Made by a program: the position numbers and the translations under genes. A DNA stretch of 64,000 bases from Vibrio sp. Isolate34 (GTDB lineage: Bacteria > Pseudomonadota > Gammaproteobacteria > Enterobacterales > Vibrionaceae), in NCBI RefSeq assembly GCF_022397915.1, contig NZ_JAKEUO010000020.1, forward strand, positions 1-64,000, in the 5' to 3' direction. Below the pieces are notes generated by a model. That model was not told the DNA's origin. It was given only the letters and a program-made list of their open reading frames with translations, and made no database searches. This document shows positions 17,536-25,505 of this stretch, piece by piece; the stretch's first letter is position 1; each line of letters begins with the position of its first letter.

Positions 17536-18405
17536 ATGTCCGCTAAACATCCAATTATTGCGGTGACGGGTTCATCTGGAGCCGGCACCACCACTACCTC
17601 AGAAGCCTTCCGCAAAATGTTCAATATGATGGACGTGAAGGCTGCTTGGGTTGAAGGGGATAGTTTCCACCGATTCACTCGACCAGAAATGGATGTCGAG
17701 ATCCGCAAGGCGCGCGAGCAAGGTAAGCACATTAGCTACTTTGGTCCACAAGCCAACGACTTTGGTGCATTGGCAGAGTTCTTCCGTCAATACGGGAACG
17801 AAGGCACCGGTAAAGTACGTAGTTACCTACACACCTTCGATGAAGCTGTTCCTTATAATCAAATGCCGGGCACCTTCACGCCATGGCAAGATATCCCTGA
17901 AAATTCCGATGTGATGTTTTACGAAGGCCTGCACGGCGGTGTGGTTGATGGCGATATCAATGTCTCTCAACACGTCGACCTACTGATTGGCATGGTACCT
18001 ATCGTAAACCTAGAGTGGATTCAAAAATTCGTTCGTGACACACGCGATCGTGGCCACTCTCGTGAAGCGGTAATGGACTCCATTGTGCGTTCAATGGATG
18101 ATTACCTTAACTACATTACCCCGCAGTTTTCACGCACACACATCAACTTTCAGCGTGTTCCAACCGTAGATACATCGAACCCACTCAACGCCAAAGGGAT
18201 TCCAAGTTTAGACGAAAGCTTCGTAGTTATACGTTTGCGTGGCATCAAAAACGTCGATTTCCCTTACCTTTTGGCAATGATTGACGGCTCATTTATGTCT
18301 CGTCATAACACGCTAGTGGTGCCTGGGGGCAAGATGAGTTTTGCTATGGAGCTCATTGTAAGGCCAATCCTACAACAACTCATCGAAACCGGAAAAATAG
18401 GTTAA
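17536..18405 (+). CDS. prkB: Phosphoribulokinase PrkB
   Basis: The 289-residue P-loop kinase of the phosphoribulokinase/uridine kinase superfamily has Walker A VTGSSGAGTTTTS near residue 10-20, the substrate loop with EGDSFHRF about residue 40 and FYEGLHGGVV about 130. Its role outside autotrophs is not settled, since no RuBisCO is seen here. It lies upstream of crp, as in E. coli, but the OsmC-family gene yhfA that often sits between them is absent; the 239-bp gap holds only crp control signals. Confidence 0.93.
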   Translation: MSAKHPIIAVTGSSGAGTTTTSEAFRKMFNMMDVKAAWVEGDSFHRFTRPEMDVEIRKAREQGKHISYFGPQANDFGALAEFFRQYGNEGTGKVRSYLHTFDEAVPYNQMPGTFTPWQDIPENSDVMFYEGLHGGVVDGDINVSQHVDLLIGMVPIVNLEWIQKFVRDTRDRGHSREAVMDSIVRSMDDYLNYITPQFSRTHINFQRVPTVDTSNPLNAKGIPSLDESFVVIRLRGIKNVDFPYLLAMIDGSFMSRHNTLVVPGGKMSFAMELIVRPILQQLIETGKIG

Positions 18406-18438
18406 CAAAACGACATTCTGGTTGATTACTTTTCATAC

Positions 18439-18454
18439 CGTGATCATGTGCACA
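18439..18454 (+). promoter_or_regulatory. Candidate CRP binding site upstream of crp
   Basis: CGTGA-TCATGT-GCACA matches the CRP consensus TGTGA-N6-TCACA at 8 of 10 positions with exact spacing, 190 bp upstream of the crp start. crp autoregulation is known in E. coli, so this fits an autoregulatory site, but binding is inferred. Confidence 0.55.
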
Positions 18455-18499
18455 ATTTTGCGTAAAAAATCGTAGCTTGGTCACGATTAAAATCAAGAA

Positions 18500-18523
18500 A
18501 TAGTACCTGAAAAAGGATACTAT
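18500..18523 (+). other. Bulged inverted repeat in the crp leader
   Basis: ATAGTACCT pairs with AGG-A-TACTAT around GAAAA, nine base pairs with one bulged A. It lies 120 bp upstream of crp, so it could be a leader hairpin or a protein site. Confidence 0.35.
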
Positions 18524-18644
18524 TCTTAAACGAAACACAAGATAGCTTGCAGCGCTCAACGAGTGCTCTTATCCTACAAGCCAATCCAGGCTTAGCTAAA
18601 ATACGGAAAGCGGCAAGCATACCCTGCAGAGGAAGTGAGATATT

Positions 18645-19277
18645 ATGGTTCTAGGTAAACCTCAAACCGATCCAACATTAGAGTGGTTCCTTTCACACTG
18701 TCATATTCATAAGTACCCTTCAAAAAGTACTTTGATTCATGCTGGTGAAAAGGCAGAAACCTTGTACTACATCGTTAAAGGTTCTGTGGCAGTTCTTATC
18801 AAAGACGAAGAAGGTAAGGAAATGATTCTTTCTTACCTAAACCAAGGCGACTTCATCGGTGAGCTAGGCTTGTTCGAAGAAGACCAAGAGCGTACAGCTT
18901 GGGTTCGTGCTAAATCTCCTTGTGAAGTAGCTGAAATTTCTTTCAAGAAATTCCGTCAACTTATCCAAGTGAACCCAGACATCCTGATGCGCCTTTCAGC
19001 TCAAATGGCAAGCCGCCTACAAGTAACTAGCCAAAAGGTTGGTGACTTAGCGTTCCTTGACGTAACAGGTCGTATCGCTCAAACGCTACTAAACCTAGCG
19101 AAACAGCCAGATGCAATGACTCACCCTGACGGCATGCAAATCAAGATCACACGTCAAGAGATTGGCCAGATCGTTGGTTGTTCTCGTGAGACAGTAGGTC
19201 GTATCTTGAAGATGCTAGAAGAGCAGAACCTCATTTCTGCACACGGTAAAACTATCGTGGTATACGGCACTCGTTAA
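18645..19277 (+). CDS. crp: cAMP receptor protein
   Basis: This is the global regulator of carbon use and, in vibrios, of competence and quorum sensing. The 210-residue length is standard. The cyclic nucleotide domain has GELGLFEEDQERTAW with Glu73 and Arg83. Residue 84 is Thr where E. coli has the cAMP-phosphate-contacting Ser. Thr128-Ser129 (VTS) of the hinge are kept. The recognition helix CSRETVGRIL is identical to E. coli. Shine-Dalgarno GAGGAAG upstream. Confidence 0.98.
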   Translation: MVLGKPQTDPTLEWFLSHCHIHKYPSKSTLIHAGEKAETLYYIVKGSVAVLIKDEEGKEMILSYLNQGDFIGELGLFEEDQERTAWVRAKSPCEVAEISFKKFRQLIQVNPDILMRLSAQMASRLQVTSQKVGDLAFLDVTGRIAQTLLNLAKQPDAMTHPDGMQIKITRQEIGQIVGCSRETVGRILKMLEEQNLISAHGKTIVVYGTR

Positions 19278-19303
19278 TCTAGATTAACCGAGCCAAAAAT
19301 TTG

Positions 19304-19336
19304 AAAGCCACCAAATGCAAATTTGGTGGCTTTTTT
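19304..19336 (+). terminator. Rho-independent terminator of crp
   Basis: GCCACCAAAT/ATTTGGTGGC (19307-19316 with 19321-19330), loop GCAA, followed by TTTTTT. Confidence 0.92.
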
Positions 19337-19420
19337 ATTATCTGTTCATCATTCCTCTAGATCAGAACGAGTAAAGACATGACATTAACGCCGAGTCAGT
19401 AAAACTCAGCCGTTAACAGT

Positions 19421-20212
19421 TTAACCATTGGTGCTTTCGAAGATCTTGTCCGCCGATGCTGCGACAAAACCGGTGTAAAGCTCACCATTCGCCATCGCAT
19501 AACGCTTAGCGAACTCATAGAAGCCTCCAGGAATCATCTCATTGCCTTCAACAAATGAAACTGGGACTTTGTCTGCCATTGTTGATGATTGCTCTAATAA
19601 GACCTCTGGAGAGCCTTTAACCTCACCACCAGATGCATTGATAGTGAAACCCGATTCGCTCAGATGGTCATTCACAGCCTGAACTTCATCAAAGGCATTG
19701 AGTTGGTTTACGCTTACCGTAAAGTGGTTGGCACCATAGCCATGAGCCGCTAACCAAGACGCGTATTCACTCTCTTTTGCAAGCACTTGGAAATCTGCGA
19801 AGCTTAAATCCCAAAGGCGTCCGCCAAACAGGAATTCATGACCTTGTAGTTTGCTTGCATCAACTTGCTCAACGAGCTTAGCAACGATCTGTTGTAACTC
19901 ATTTGAACACTCTTCTACCTTCAATTCACTAATGAACACTTTTGGCTGTTTTGGATCTGGGTGCTCGTAATGTTTCGCGACTAGCTTCTTGCTCTCAAAC
20001 AGGTAATCGCCACACGCTTTATAACCTAGCTCAAGGAAAGGCTTAGCCAATGTTTCAATTCCTAGCGGAGCAACATTAAAAGTACGCAGCGCAATGTGAT
20101 CGTTAATCAGCGCTTCGTCTTCTTTCAGCAAGTGATGTACTTTCTCAGCCGATGGACAAAGCCTATGAATGTAATCATCCCATAGTGATTTAAAGAGTAG
20201 ATCGGGCGTCAT
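19421..20212 (-). CDS. DUF1338 family protein (2-oxoadipate dioxygenase/decarboxylase-like)
   Basis: The 263-residue protein starts MTPDLLFKSLWDDYI and has INDHIALRTFNV near residue 36-47, whose His is a predicted metal ligand in this family. GYGANHFTVSVN about residue 158-169 carries another. The better studied HglS of Pseudomonas putida, a longer DUF1338 enzyme, converts 2-oxoadipate to D-2-hydroxyglutarate in lysine breakdown. The substrate of this short form is unproven. It lies just downstream of astD on the same strand, but with a terminator between them. Confidence 0.85.
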   Translation of the reverse strand: MTPDLLFKSLWDDYIHRLCPSAEKVHHLLKEDEALINDHIALRTFNVAPLGIETLAKPFLELGYKACGDYLFESKKLVAKHYEHPDPKQPKVFISELKVEECSNELQQIVAKLVEQVDASKLQGHEFLFGGRLWDLSFADFQVLAKESEYASWLAAHGYGANHFTVSVNQLNAFDEVQAVNDHLSESGFTINASGGEVKGSPEVLLEQSSTMADKVPVSFVEGNEMIPGGFYEFAKRYAMANGELYTGFVAASADKIFESTNG

Positions 20213-20356
20213 GGTGACTCCTTGTCAGAGGTTCTAGCAAGCTAGTGATTTGGATTAGAAAGGGAGAGGCTGGACATAGAGTCAGCAGCCATCAGCCTGT
20301 GACATACTTGTTCTATTATTATTTACCGCCCAATCTTGATGCTGAGCGTGGTTAAA

Positions 20357-20384
20357 ATAAGGAAGCGATACGCCGCTTCCTTAT
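20357..20384 (-). terminator. Terminator after astD
   Basis: An 11-bp perfect stem ATAAGGAAGCG/CGCTTCCTTAT (20357-20367 with 20374-20384), loop of six, followed on the minus strand by TTTT. It ends the argD-astA-astD unit. Confidence 0.82.
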
Positions 20385-20426
20385 CTCATAACTAATGAAT
20401 GAGCTTTAGCTCAATATCAATCTAAA

Positions 20427-21884
20427 CTACAGCTCGATACCTGGGCTAAACGTAGCTGGCAGTTGAGTTTCACCGCCTTCCATTGAAGCCATTGGGTAAG
20501 CACAGTAGTCCGCCGCGTAGTAAGCACTTGGGCGTAGGTTGCCTGAAGCACCCGGACCACCAAATGGTGCATCACCACTTGCGCCTGTGAGTTGGCGGTT
20601 ACGGTTAACAATACCCGCACGGATATGGTCAACGAAGTATTCCCACTCAGAATCGTCTGTCGATACTAAACCAGCAGACAAACCAAAGCGTGTGTCGTTA
20701 GCTAACTCAACCGCTTGCTCTAGCGATTGGTAACGAACCACTTGTAGCAATGGACCGAAGTACTCTTCATCTGGTAGTTCAGCAATGTTGGTTGCATCGA
20801 TAATACCCGGAGAAACAAACGCCGCTTCACCCGCTTTTGCTTCGACTAGGCTTACACCACCTAGCGATTGCAGATTCGCTTGTGCATCTAAAATAAACTT
20901 AGCAGCTGCTTCTGAGATCTGTGGGCCCATGAAAGGTGCAGGTTCAGCGAAAGGCTGATCAACACGAATCTTTTGCGTAGCCGCGACCAACTTATCGATC
21001 AGTAGGTCGCCCTTCTCACCAACAGGAACATACAGGCGACGAGCACATGTACAACGTTGACCTGCACTGATGAACGCCGATTGGATAATGGTGTATACCG
21101 TTGCATCCGCATCACCGTATTGGTCACTGATCACCATAGGGTTGTTGCCACCCATCTCTAGTGCCAGCATCTTGCCCGGTTGACCCGCAAATTGACGATG
21201 CAGGATATGACCCGTATTCGCACTCCCCGTAAATAGCACGCCATCAAGACCTTTAGCATCAGCCAGTGCGATACCTGTCTCTTTAGCGCCTTGCACTAGG
21301 TTTATTACGCCAGCAGGAAGACCTGCTTCTTGCCATAGCTTCATTGCGAACTCACCCGTCCAAGGTGTCTGCTCTGAAGGTTTGAATACGACAGTGTTGC
21401 CCGATAGCAAAGCTGGAACAATATGACCGTTAGGTAGGTGACCTGGGAAGTTATAAGGACCAAATACCGCCATCACGCCCAATGGACGGTGACGAAGTAC
21501 GATTTGGTTGCCAGCCGCTTCGCGTGAAGCTTCACCAGTACGCTCGTGGTAAGCACGGATAGAGATAGCGATCTTGCCCGCCATCGCGCCCGCTTCAGTG
21601 CGAGTTTCCCAAATAGGCTTACCCGTCTCTTTTGCGATAATTTGCGCGATCTCTTCGCTGTTCTCTTTCACTTTTTCCGCGAACTTCAACACGATCGCTT
21701 CGCGCTCAGCAAAGCTCAGCTTTTTCCAAACTAGAAACGCTTCACGAGCTGCTGCTACTGCAGATTCAACCTGTGCTGGTGTTGCACTATCACCTTGCCA
21801 CACTACTTCGTTGTTGTATGGGCTTACTGATGTCATGGCGTCACCTTGACCAGCCACCCATTGTCCTGCTATCCACTGAGTCAT
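20427..21884 (-). CDS. astD: Succinylglutamate-semialdehyde dehydrogenase
   Basis: AstD oxidises N-succinylglutamate semialdehyde with NAD+ in the arginine succinyltransferase pathway. The 485-residue aldehyde dehydrogenase shows FGPYNFPGHLPNGH (about 143-156), the catalytic Glu in LEMGGNNP and the nucleophile Cys in SAGQRCTCARR. The neighbours argD and astA give the other steps. astB and astE are not in the window. Confidence 0.95.
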   Translation of the reverse strand: MTQWIAGQWVAGQGDAMTSVSPYNNEVVWQGDSATPAQVESAVAAAREAFLVWKKLSFAEREAIVLKFAEKVKENSEEIAQIIAKETGKPIWETRTEAGAMAGKIAISIRAYHERTGEASREAAGNQIVLRHRPLGVMAVFGPYNFPGHLPNGHIVPALLSGNTVVFKPSEQTPWTGEFAMKLWQEAGLPAGVINLVQGAKETGIALADAKGLDGVLFTGSANTGHILHRQFAGQPGKMLALEMGGNNPMVISDQYGDADATVYTIIQSAFISAGQRCTCARRLYVPVGEKGDLLIDKLVAATQKIRVDQPFAEPAPFMGPQISEAAAKFILDAQANLQSLGGVSLVEAKAGEAAFVSPGIIDATNIAELPDEEYFGPLLQVVRYQSLEQAVELANDTRFGLSAGLVSTDDSEWEYFVDHIRAGIVNRNRQLTGASGDAPFGGPGASGNLRPSAYYAADYCAYPMASMEGGETQLPATFSPGIEL

Positions 21885-21923
21885 ACTTCTATCCTTAAAA
21901 TCTTCGACAGATAATCGCCGCTC

Positions 21924-22943
21924 TTATTGAGCCAACATGCGAACGTATTCGCCTTCTTTTACTTCAAGAGCGCTTGCTACTTCAGATGATAAAATCACTG
22001 TGTCGCTTGCTTGGTCATACGCACCTTTCGCGGCTACTGCGCGAAAATTCTCAAACGAGGTATTACCAATTAGGAAGTCTTTAGAGCTAGAGTGCTCTGC
22101 AATTTGAACCTGTGCTCGAATTGAGTGACGCACCGATTCAATGTTTCTTAGATCACACTCAACCGTTGGGCCCGCATCAAAGATGTCGACATAGCCACGG
22201 TTAGTGAAACCTTCGCGTTCTAGCAACTTCAGTGCAGGACGCGTATTGTCATGAACCTCTCCAATCACTGCCTGAGCTTCTTTGCTCAATAGGTTCACGT
22301 AGATAGGTAGCTTAGGCATGAGATCTGCAATGAAACCTTTTTTGCCAATACCGGTTAGGTAATCGGCAACCGTGAAATCAATCGAGAAGAAGTGCTCTTG
22401 CAGCCATTGCCAGAAAGGAGAATTGCCTTCTGCATCCGATACACCACGCATCTCAGCAAAAATCGTTTTCGAGAAACGCTCAGGGTGCTCAGACATGATC
22501 AAGAAGCGACATTTCGACATCAAACGACCATTCAATCCACCACGGAAAGCCGGACGTAAGAACAGCGTACAAATCTCGCTGCATCCCGTGTAGTTGTTAC
22601 CGAAAGTCAGCAGCTTCACGACGTTATTCACGCCAAGCTTTTGCGATGAGTGAACCACTTTACTGATGTGGTAAGAGTAAAACGGAACGTCCCAACCAAT
22701 TGAAGCTTCAATGCCTGTGGTACCAGCAACTTCACCGGTTTCTGTATCGAAGCCAACCATTAGGTAGCCTTCGTCACCAGGTTCAGTCACGTCTTGCTTG
22801 GCAAAGCTGTATTCAGAGTGAGTAATACGGTTGGTTAACAGTTCTTCGTTAACCGGAAGAGATGTGAATCCATGTCCTGACTCAACGGCGCAGGTATGCA
22901 GCGCATCGTAATCAGATAGTTTTATTGGGCGAACAACTAGCAT
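21924..22943 (-). CDS. astA: Arginine N-succinyltransferase
   Basis: AstA is the first enzyme of the AST pathway and transfers succinyl from succinyl-CoA to arginine. The 339 residues begin MLVVRPIKLSDYDAL, and the GNAT-like core includes LFLRPAFRGGLNGRLMSKCR. The ATG at 22943 is chosen because GGAGGG lies 7 bases upstream on the coding strand. An in-frame ATG seven codons earlier lacks this. It follows argD after a 107-bp gap containing a hairpin. Confidence 0.95.
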   Translation of the reverse strand: MLVVRPIKLSDYDALHTCAVESGHGFTSLPVNEELLTNRITHSEYSFAKQDVTEPGDEGYLMVGFDTETGEVAGTTGIEASIGWDVPFYSYHISKVVHSSQKLGVNNVVKLLTFGNNYTGCSEICTLFLRPAFRGGLNGRLMSKCRFLIMSEHPERFSKTIFAEMRGVSDAEGNSPFWQWLQEHFFSIDFTVADYLTGIGKKGFIADLMPKLPIYVNLLSKEAQAVIGEVHDNTRPALKLLEREGFTNRGYVDIFDAGPTVECDLRNIESVRHSIRAQVQIAEHSSSKDFLIGNTSFENFRAVAAKGAYDQASDTVILSSEVASALEVKEGEYVRMLAQ

Positions 22944-22967
22944 CAATATTCCCTCCAGATGCAAAAT

Positions 22968-22993
22968 AGGCCCAAAACCAGAAGCTTGGGCCT
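22968..22993 (-). other. Hairpin between argD and astA
   Basis: AGGCCCAA (22968-22975) pairs with TTGGGCCT (22986-22993), and the transcript continues ATTTTG. This is a weak terminator or attenuator-like stem that could lower astA expression relative to argD. Confidence 0.5.
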
Positions 22994-23050
22994 TTAGCAG
23001 AACGTCATGGGGTCGCTCTAGTGGCGATCATTCCTATGACGCCGCTCAGG

Positions 23051-24262
23051 CTAAACTAGCGTAGCGATTGCTTTGTCTAGTTTTGATAAGCCTTCTTCAA
23101 TTTCTTGTGTAGTGATAACCAGTGATGGAGTAAAACGAACCACGTTTGTACCCGCAACCAGTACCATCAAGCCTTGTTCGCCTGCTGCTACTAATACGTC
23201 ACGTGCACGTCCTTGCCATTCGTCGTTGAGTGCAGCACCTAACAATAGGCCTTTACCACGAACTTCACTGAAAATTTGGTACTTGTCGTTAATCTTAGCT
23301 AGGCCATCGCGGAACAGAGCTTCGCGCTCTTTCACGCCAGCCAGAGTTTCAGGTTGGCTAACTACATCAACCACCGCTTCTGCTACTGCACACGCCAGTG
23401 GGTTACCACCGTAAGTAGAGCCGTGTGTGCCAACTTTTAGGTGTGTCGCAAGTTCAGAGGTTGTGAGCATTGCGCCGATAGGGAAACCACCACCTAGAGA
23501 TTTTGCTGTGCTCAAGATGTCTGGTGTTACACCTAGACCTTGGTAAGCATAGAAATTACCAGTACGGCCATTACCTGTTTGCACTTCATCAAAGATAAGC
23601 AGTGCATTGTGTTTGTCACACAGTTCACGAACTGTGTTCACGAATTCAGACGTTGGAGAAATGATACCGCCCTCGCCTTGCAGAGGTTCCATCATGATGG
23701 CACAAGTGCGATCAGAGATGTGTGCTTCTAGCGCTGCAATATCATTGTAAGGCAGGTGAGTTACATCGCCCGGTTTAGGACCGAAGCCATCAGAGTAAGC
23801 TTCTTGACCACCCACAGTTACAGTAAAGAAAGTACGACCGTGGAAACCTTGTTTGAATGCAATGATTTCAGATTTCTCAGGACCATGAACATCCGCCGCC
23901 CAACGACGAGCTAGCTTTAGAGCTGCTTCATTCGCTTCCGCACCAGAGTTTGCAAAGAATACTTTTTCTGCAAAACATACGTCTGTTAGCTTTTTCGCTA
24001 GACGGAGTGCAGGTTCGTTGGTCATCACGTTACTTAGGTGCCAAATCTTGTTTGCTTGCTCAGTAACGGCGTTAACCATTGCCGGGTGACAGTGACCCAA
24101 ACAGCTCACAGCGATACCACCAGCAAAGTCGATATACTCTCGGCCTTGTTGGTCCCAAACGCGTGCGCCTTCCCCTTTTACCGGGATCATTTCCATTGGG
24201 TTATAACAAGGCACCATCACCTCATTAAACAGACTACGTTCTACTTTATTTTCCACTGTCAT
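23051..24262 (-). CDS. argD: Acetylornithine/succinylornithine aminotransferase
   Basis: The 403-residue class III PLP aminotransferase shows GGIAVSCLGHCHP near residue 48, FANSGAEANEAALKLAR near 104 and the PLP lysine in LSTAKSLGGGFPIGAML near 255. In vibrios one enzyme may serve both biosynthesis (acetylornithine, ArgD) and AST catabolism (AstC). The ast neighbours favour catabolism, and the lack of another argD in the arg cluster here favours a double role. Start ATG 24262 with AAGGAATG upstream. Confidence 0.93.
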   Translation of the reverse strand: MTVENKVERSLFNEVMVPCYNPMEMIPVKGEGARVWDQQGREYIDFAGGIAVSCLGHCHPAMVNAVTEQANKIWHLSNVMTNEPALRLAKKLTDVCFAEKVFFANSGAEANEAALKLARRWAADVHGPEKSEIIAFKQGFHGRTFFTVTVGGQEAYSDGFGPKPGDVTHLPYNDIAALEAHISDRTCAIMMEPLQGEGGIISPTSEFVNTVRELCDKHNALLIFDEVQTGNGRTGNFYAYQGLGVTPDILSTAKSLGGGFPIGAMLTTSELATHLKVGTHGSTYGGNPLACAVAEAVVDVVSQPETLAGVKEREALFRDGLAKINDKYQIFSEVRGKGLLLGAALNDEWQGRARDVLVAAGEQGLMVLVAGTNVVRFTPSLVITTQEIEEGLSKLDKAIATLV

Positions 24263-24726
24263 CGTACATTCCTTCTCGATACCGCAAGCTTCGCAAATAA
24301 GCGTAATGGTTCATAAGTGAGACAAAGATATTTTGTCTCGCCATAATCCCGGTGCAGCATTATATTTACATTTAATTAACCTTTTCAATAGTAGATTATT
24401 CTTTAGCCATCCCTAACAACCAGCTAAACGTCACTACCTATGACTATTTATGCATCAATTAATCTGTTTTATGAAGCTTTTTTTACCTAAACGTATAACC
24501 AGCAATAGCAAAGCCTTACTGGCAAAGCGGTATATAAGGTTCGAGAGGAAATAAGGCGAATAATTTTGCATAGGCTAAAAACTTAGCGAAGCGAGAGAGA
24601 AATGTTATAAAAAGTGATCGGCGTCAGAGGGAGAGAGACGCGTAAAGCCCGAATTTAAACGCTTAACGAATGGACTGACAGGTTTAACTGGCTTATTTAG
24701 ACGGAGAAAGGGTCAAATTTAAACAC
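24263..24726. other. Intergenic region upstream of argD
   Basis: About 464 bases without a gene. It is AT-rich over roughly 24360-24500, where the argD promoter should lie. TGACT-ATTT-ATGCA (24441-24454) matches 8 of 10 conserved positions of the ArgR box TGAAT-N4-ATTCA. The stretch 24540-24720 shows no clear terminator for pabA. Confidence 0.5.
24441..24454. promoter_or_regulatory. Candidate ArgR box upstream of argD
   Basis: TGACTATTTATGCA fits the ArgR half-site pair with two mismatches, 180 bp upstream of argD. I do not see a clear second box at the usual 21-bp spacing, so this is weak. Confidence 0.3.
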
Positions 24727-25305
24727 TCAGCGTGCTAGGAAGTTAGCGAGAAGCTGGTGTCCTTGCTCTGTTTTAATCGATTCAGGGTGAAATTGCACCG
24801 CATCAATCGGCAAGGTTTTGTGTTGATAACCCATGATCTCATCCATGCTGCCATCTTCAAATTCCGTCCAAGACGTCAGTTCAAAGCAGTCTGGTAGCGT
24901 GCCATTTTTCACCACGAGTGAGTGGTAGCGTGTCACGGTCAACGGGTTATTCAATCCGTGAAAAACACTCTTGTCATTGTGGCGTATCGGAGAGGTTTTA
25001 CCGTGCATCACTTGTCTGGCTCTCACCACTTCACCACCAAACACTTGAGCAATGGCTTGATGACCAAGACACACACCTAAGATCGGCAACTTACCAACGA
25101 AGTGTTCAATGACTTGTAGAGAGATTCCCGCATCATCCGGTGTACAAGGACCCGGCGAAATAACAAGGTGACTAGGATTCAGCGCTTCGATACCAGCAAT
25201 ATCAATCTCATCGTTGCGTACAACTTTTACAGTTACCCCTAACTCACAGAAATACTGATACAAGTTATAGGTAAAGGAGTCGTAGTTATCGATGATAAGT
25301 AACAT
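24727..25305 (-). CDS. pabA: Aminodeoxychorismate/anthranilate synthase glutamine amidotransferase
   Basis: PabA hydrolyses glutamine and feeds ammonia to PabB for p-aminobenzoate, a folate precursor. The class I amidotransferase triad is visible: Cys in GVCLGHQAIAQ (about 75-85), with His and Glu in QFHPESIKTE (about 170). The 192-residue form starts at the ATG at 25305 (MLLIIDNYDSFTYNLYQY), the universal family start; an upstream in-frame ATG would add 20 unrelated residues. Similarity to TrpG means it could also serve tryptophan synthesis. Confidence 0.93.
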   Translation of the reverse strand: MLLIIDNYDSFTYNLYQYFCELGVTVKVVRNDEIDIAGIEALNPSHLVISPGPCTPDDAGISLQVIEHFVGKLPILGVCLGHQAIAQVFGGEVVRARQVMHGKTSPIRHNDKSVFHGLNNPLTVTRYHSLVVKNGTLPDCFELTSWTEFEDGSMDEIMGYQHKTLPIDAVQFHPESIKTEQGHQLLANFLAR

Positions 25306-25406
25306 GGGTCGAAATCGTTTGCTAAATACTAAAGGATTGGGAGATATAGGGGCGGTATTGTGCAATACCCATAGCGAAAGGCAAGTGGAAACTGCATTTC
25401 GCCAAT

Positions 25407-25436
25407 AATTAAGGTCAACCTAGGTTGACCTTAATT
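25407..25436. repeat. 30-bp perfect palindrome downstream of the nuclease gene
   Basis: Arms AATTAAGGTCAACCT (25407-25421) and AGGTTGACCTTAATT (25422-25436) are perfectly complementary with no spacer. It sits between the stop of the nuclease gene and the start of pabA. There is no good T run, so a classical terminator is not certain. A protein operator or cruciform site is possible. Confidence 0.8.
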
Positions 25437-25505
25437 GTTTACAGATAGCCTTCAGTTATCTGAATTGGCTTACTTGTATGGCTTGCCAATCTACTGACGA
25501 TTTAG

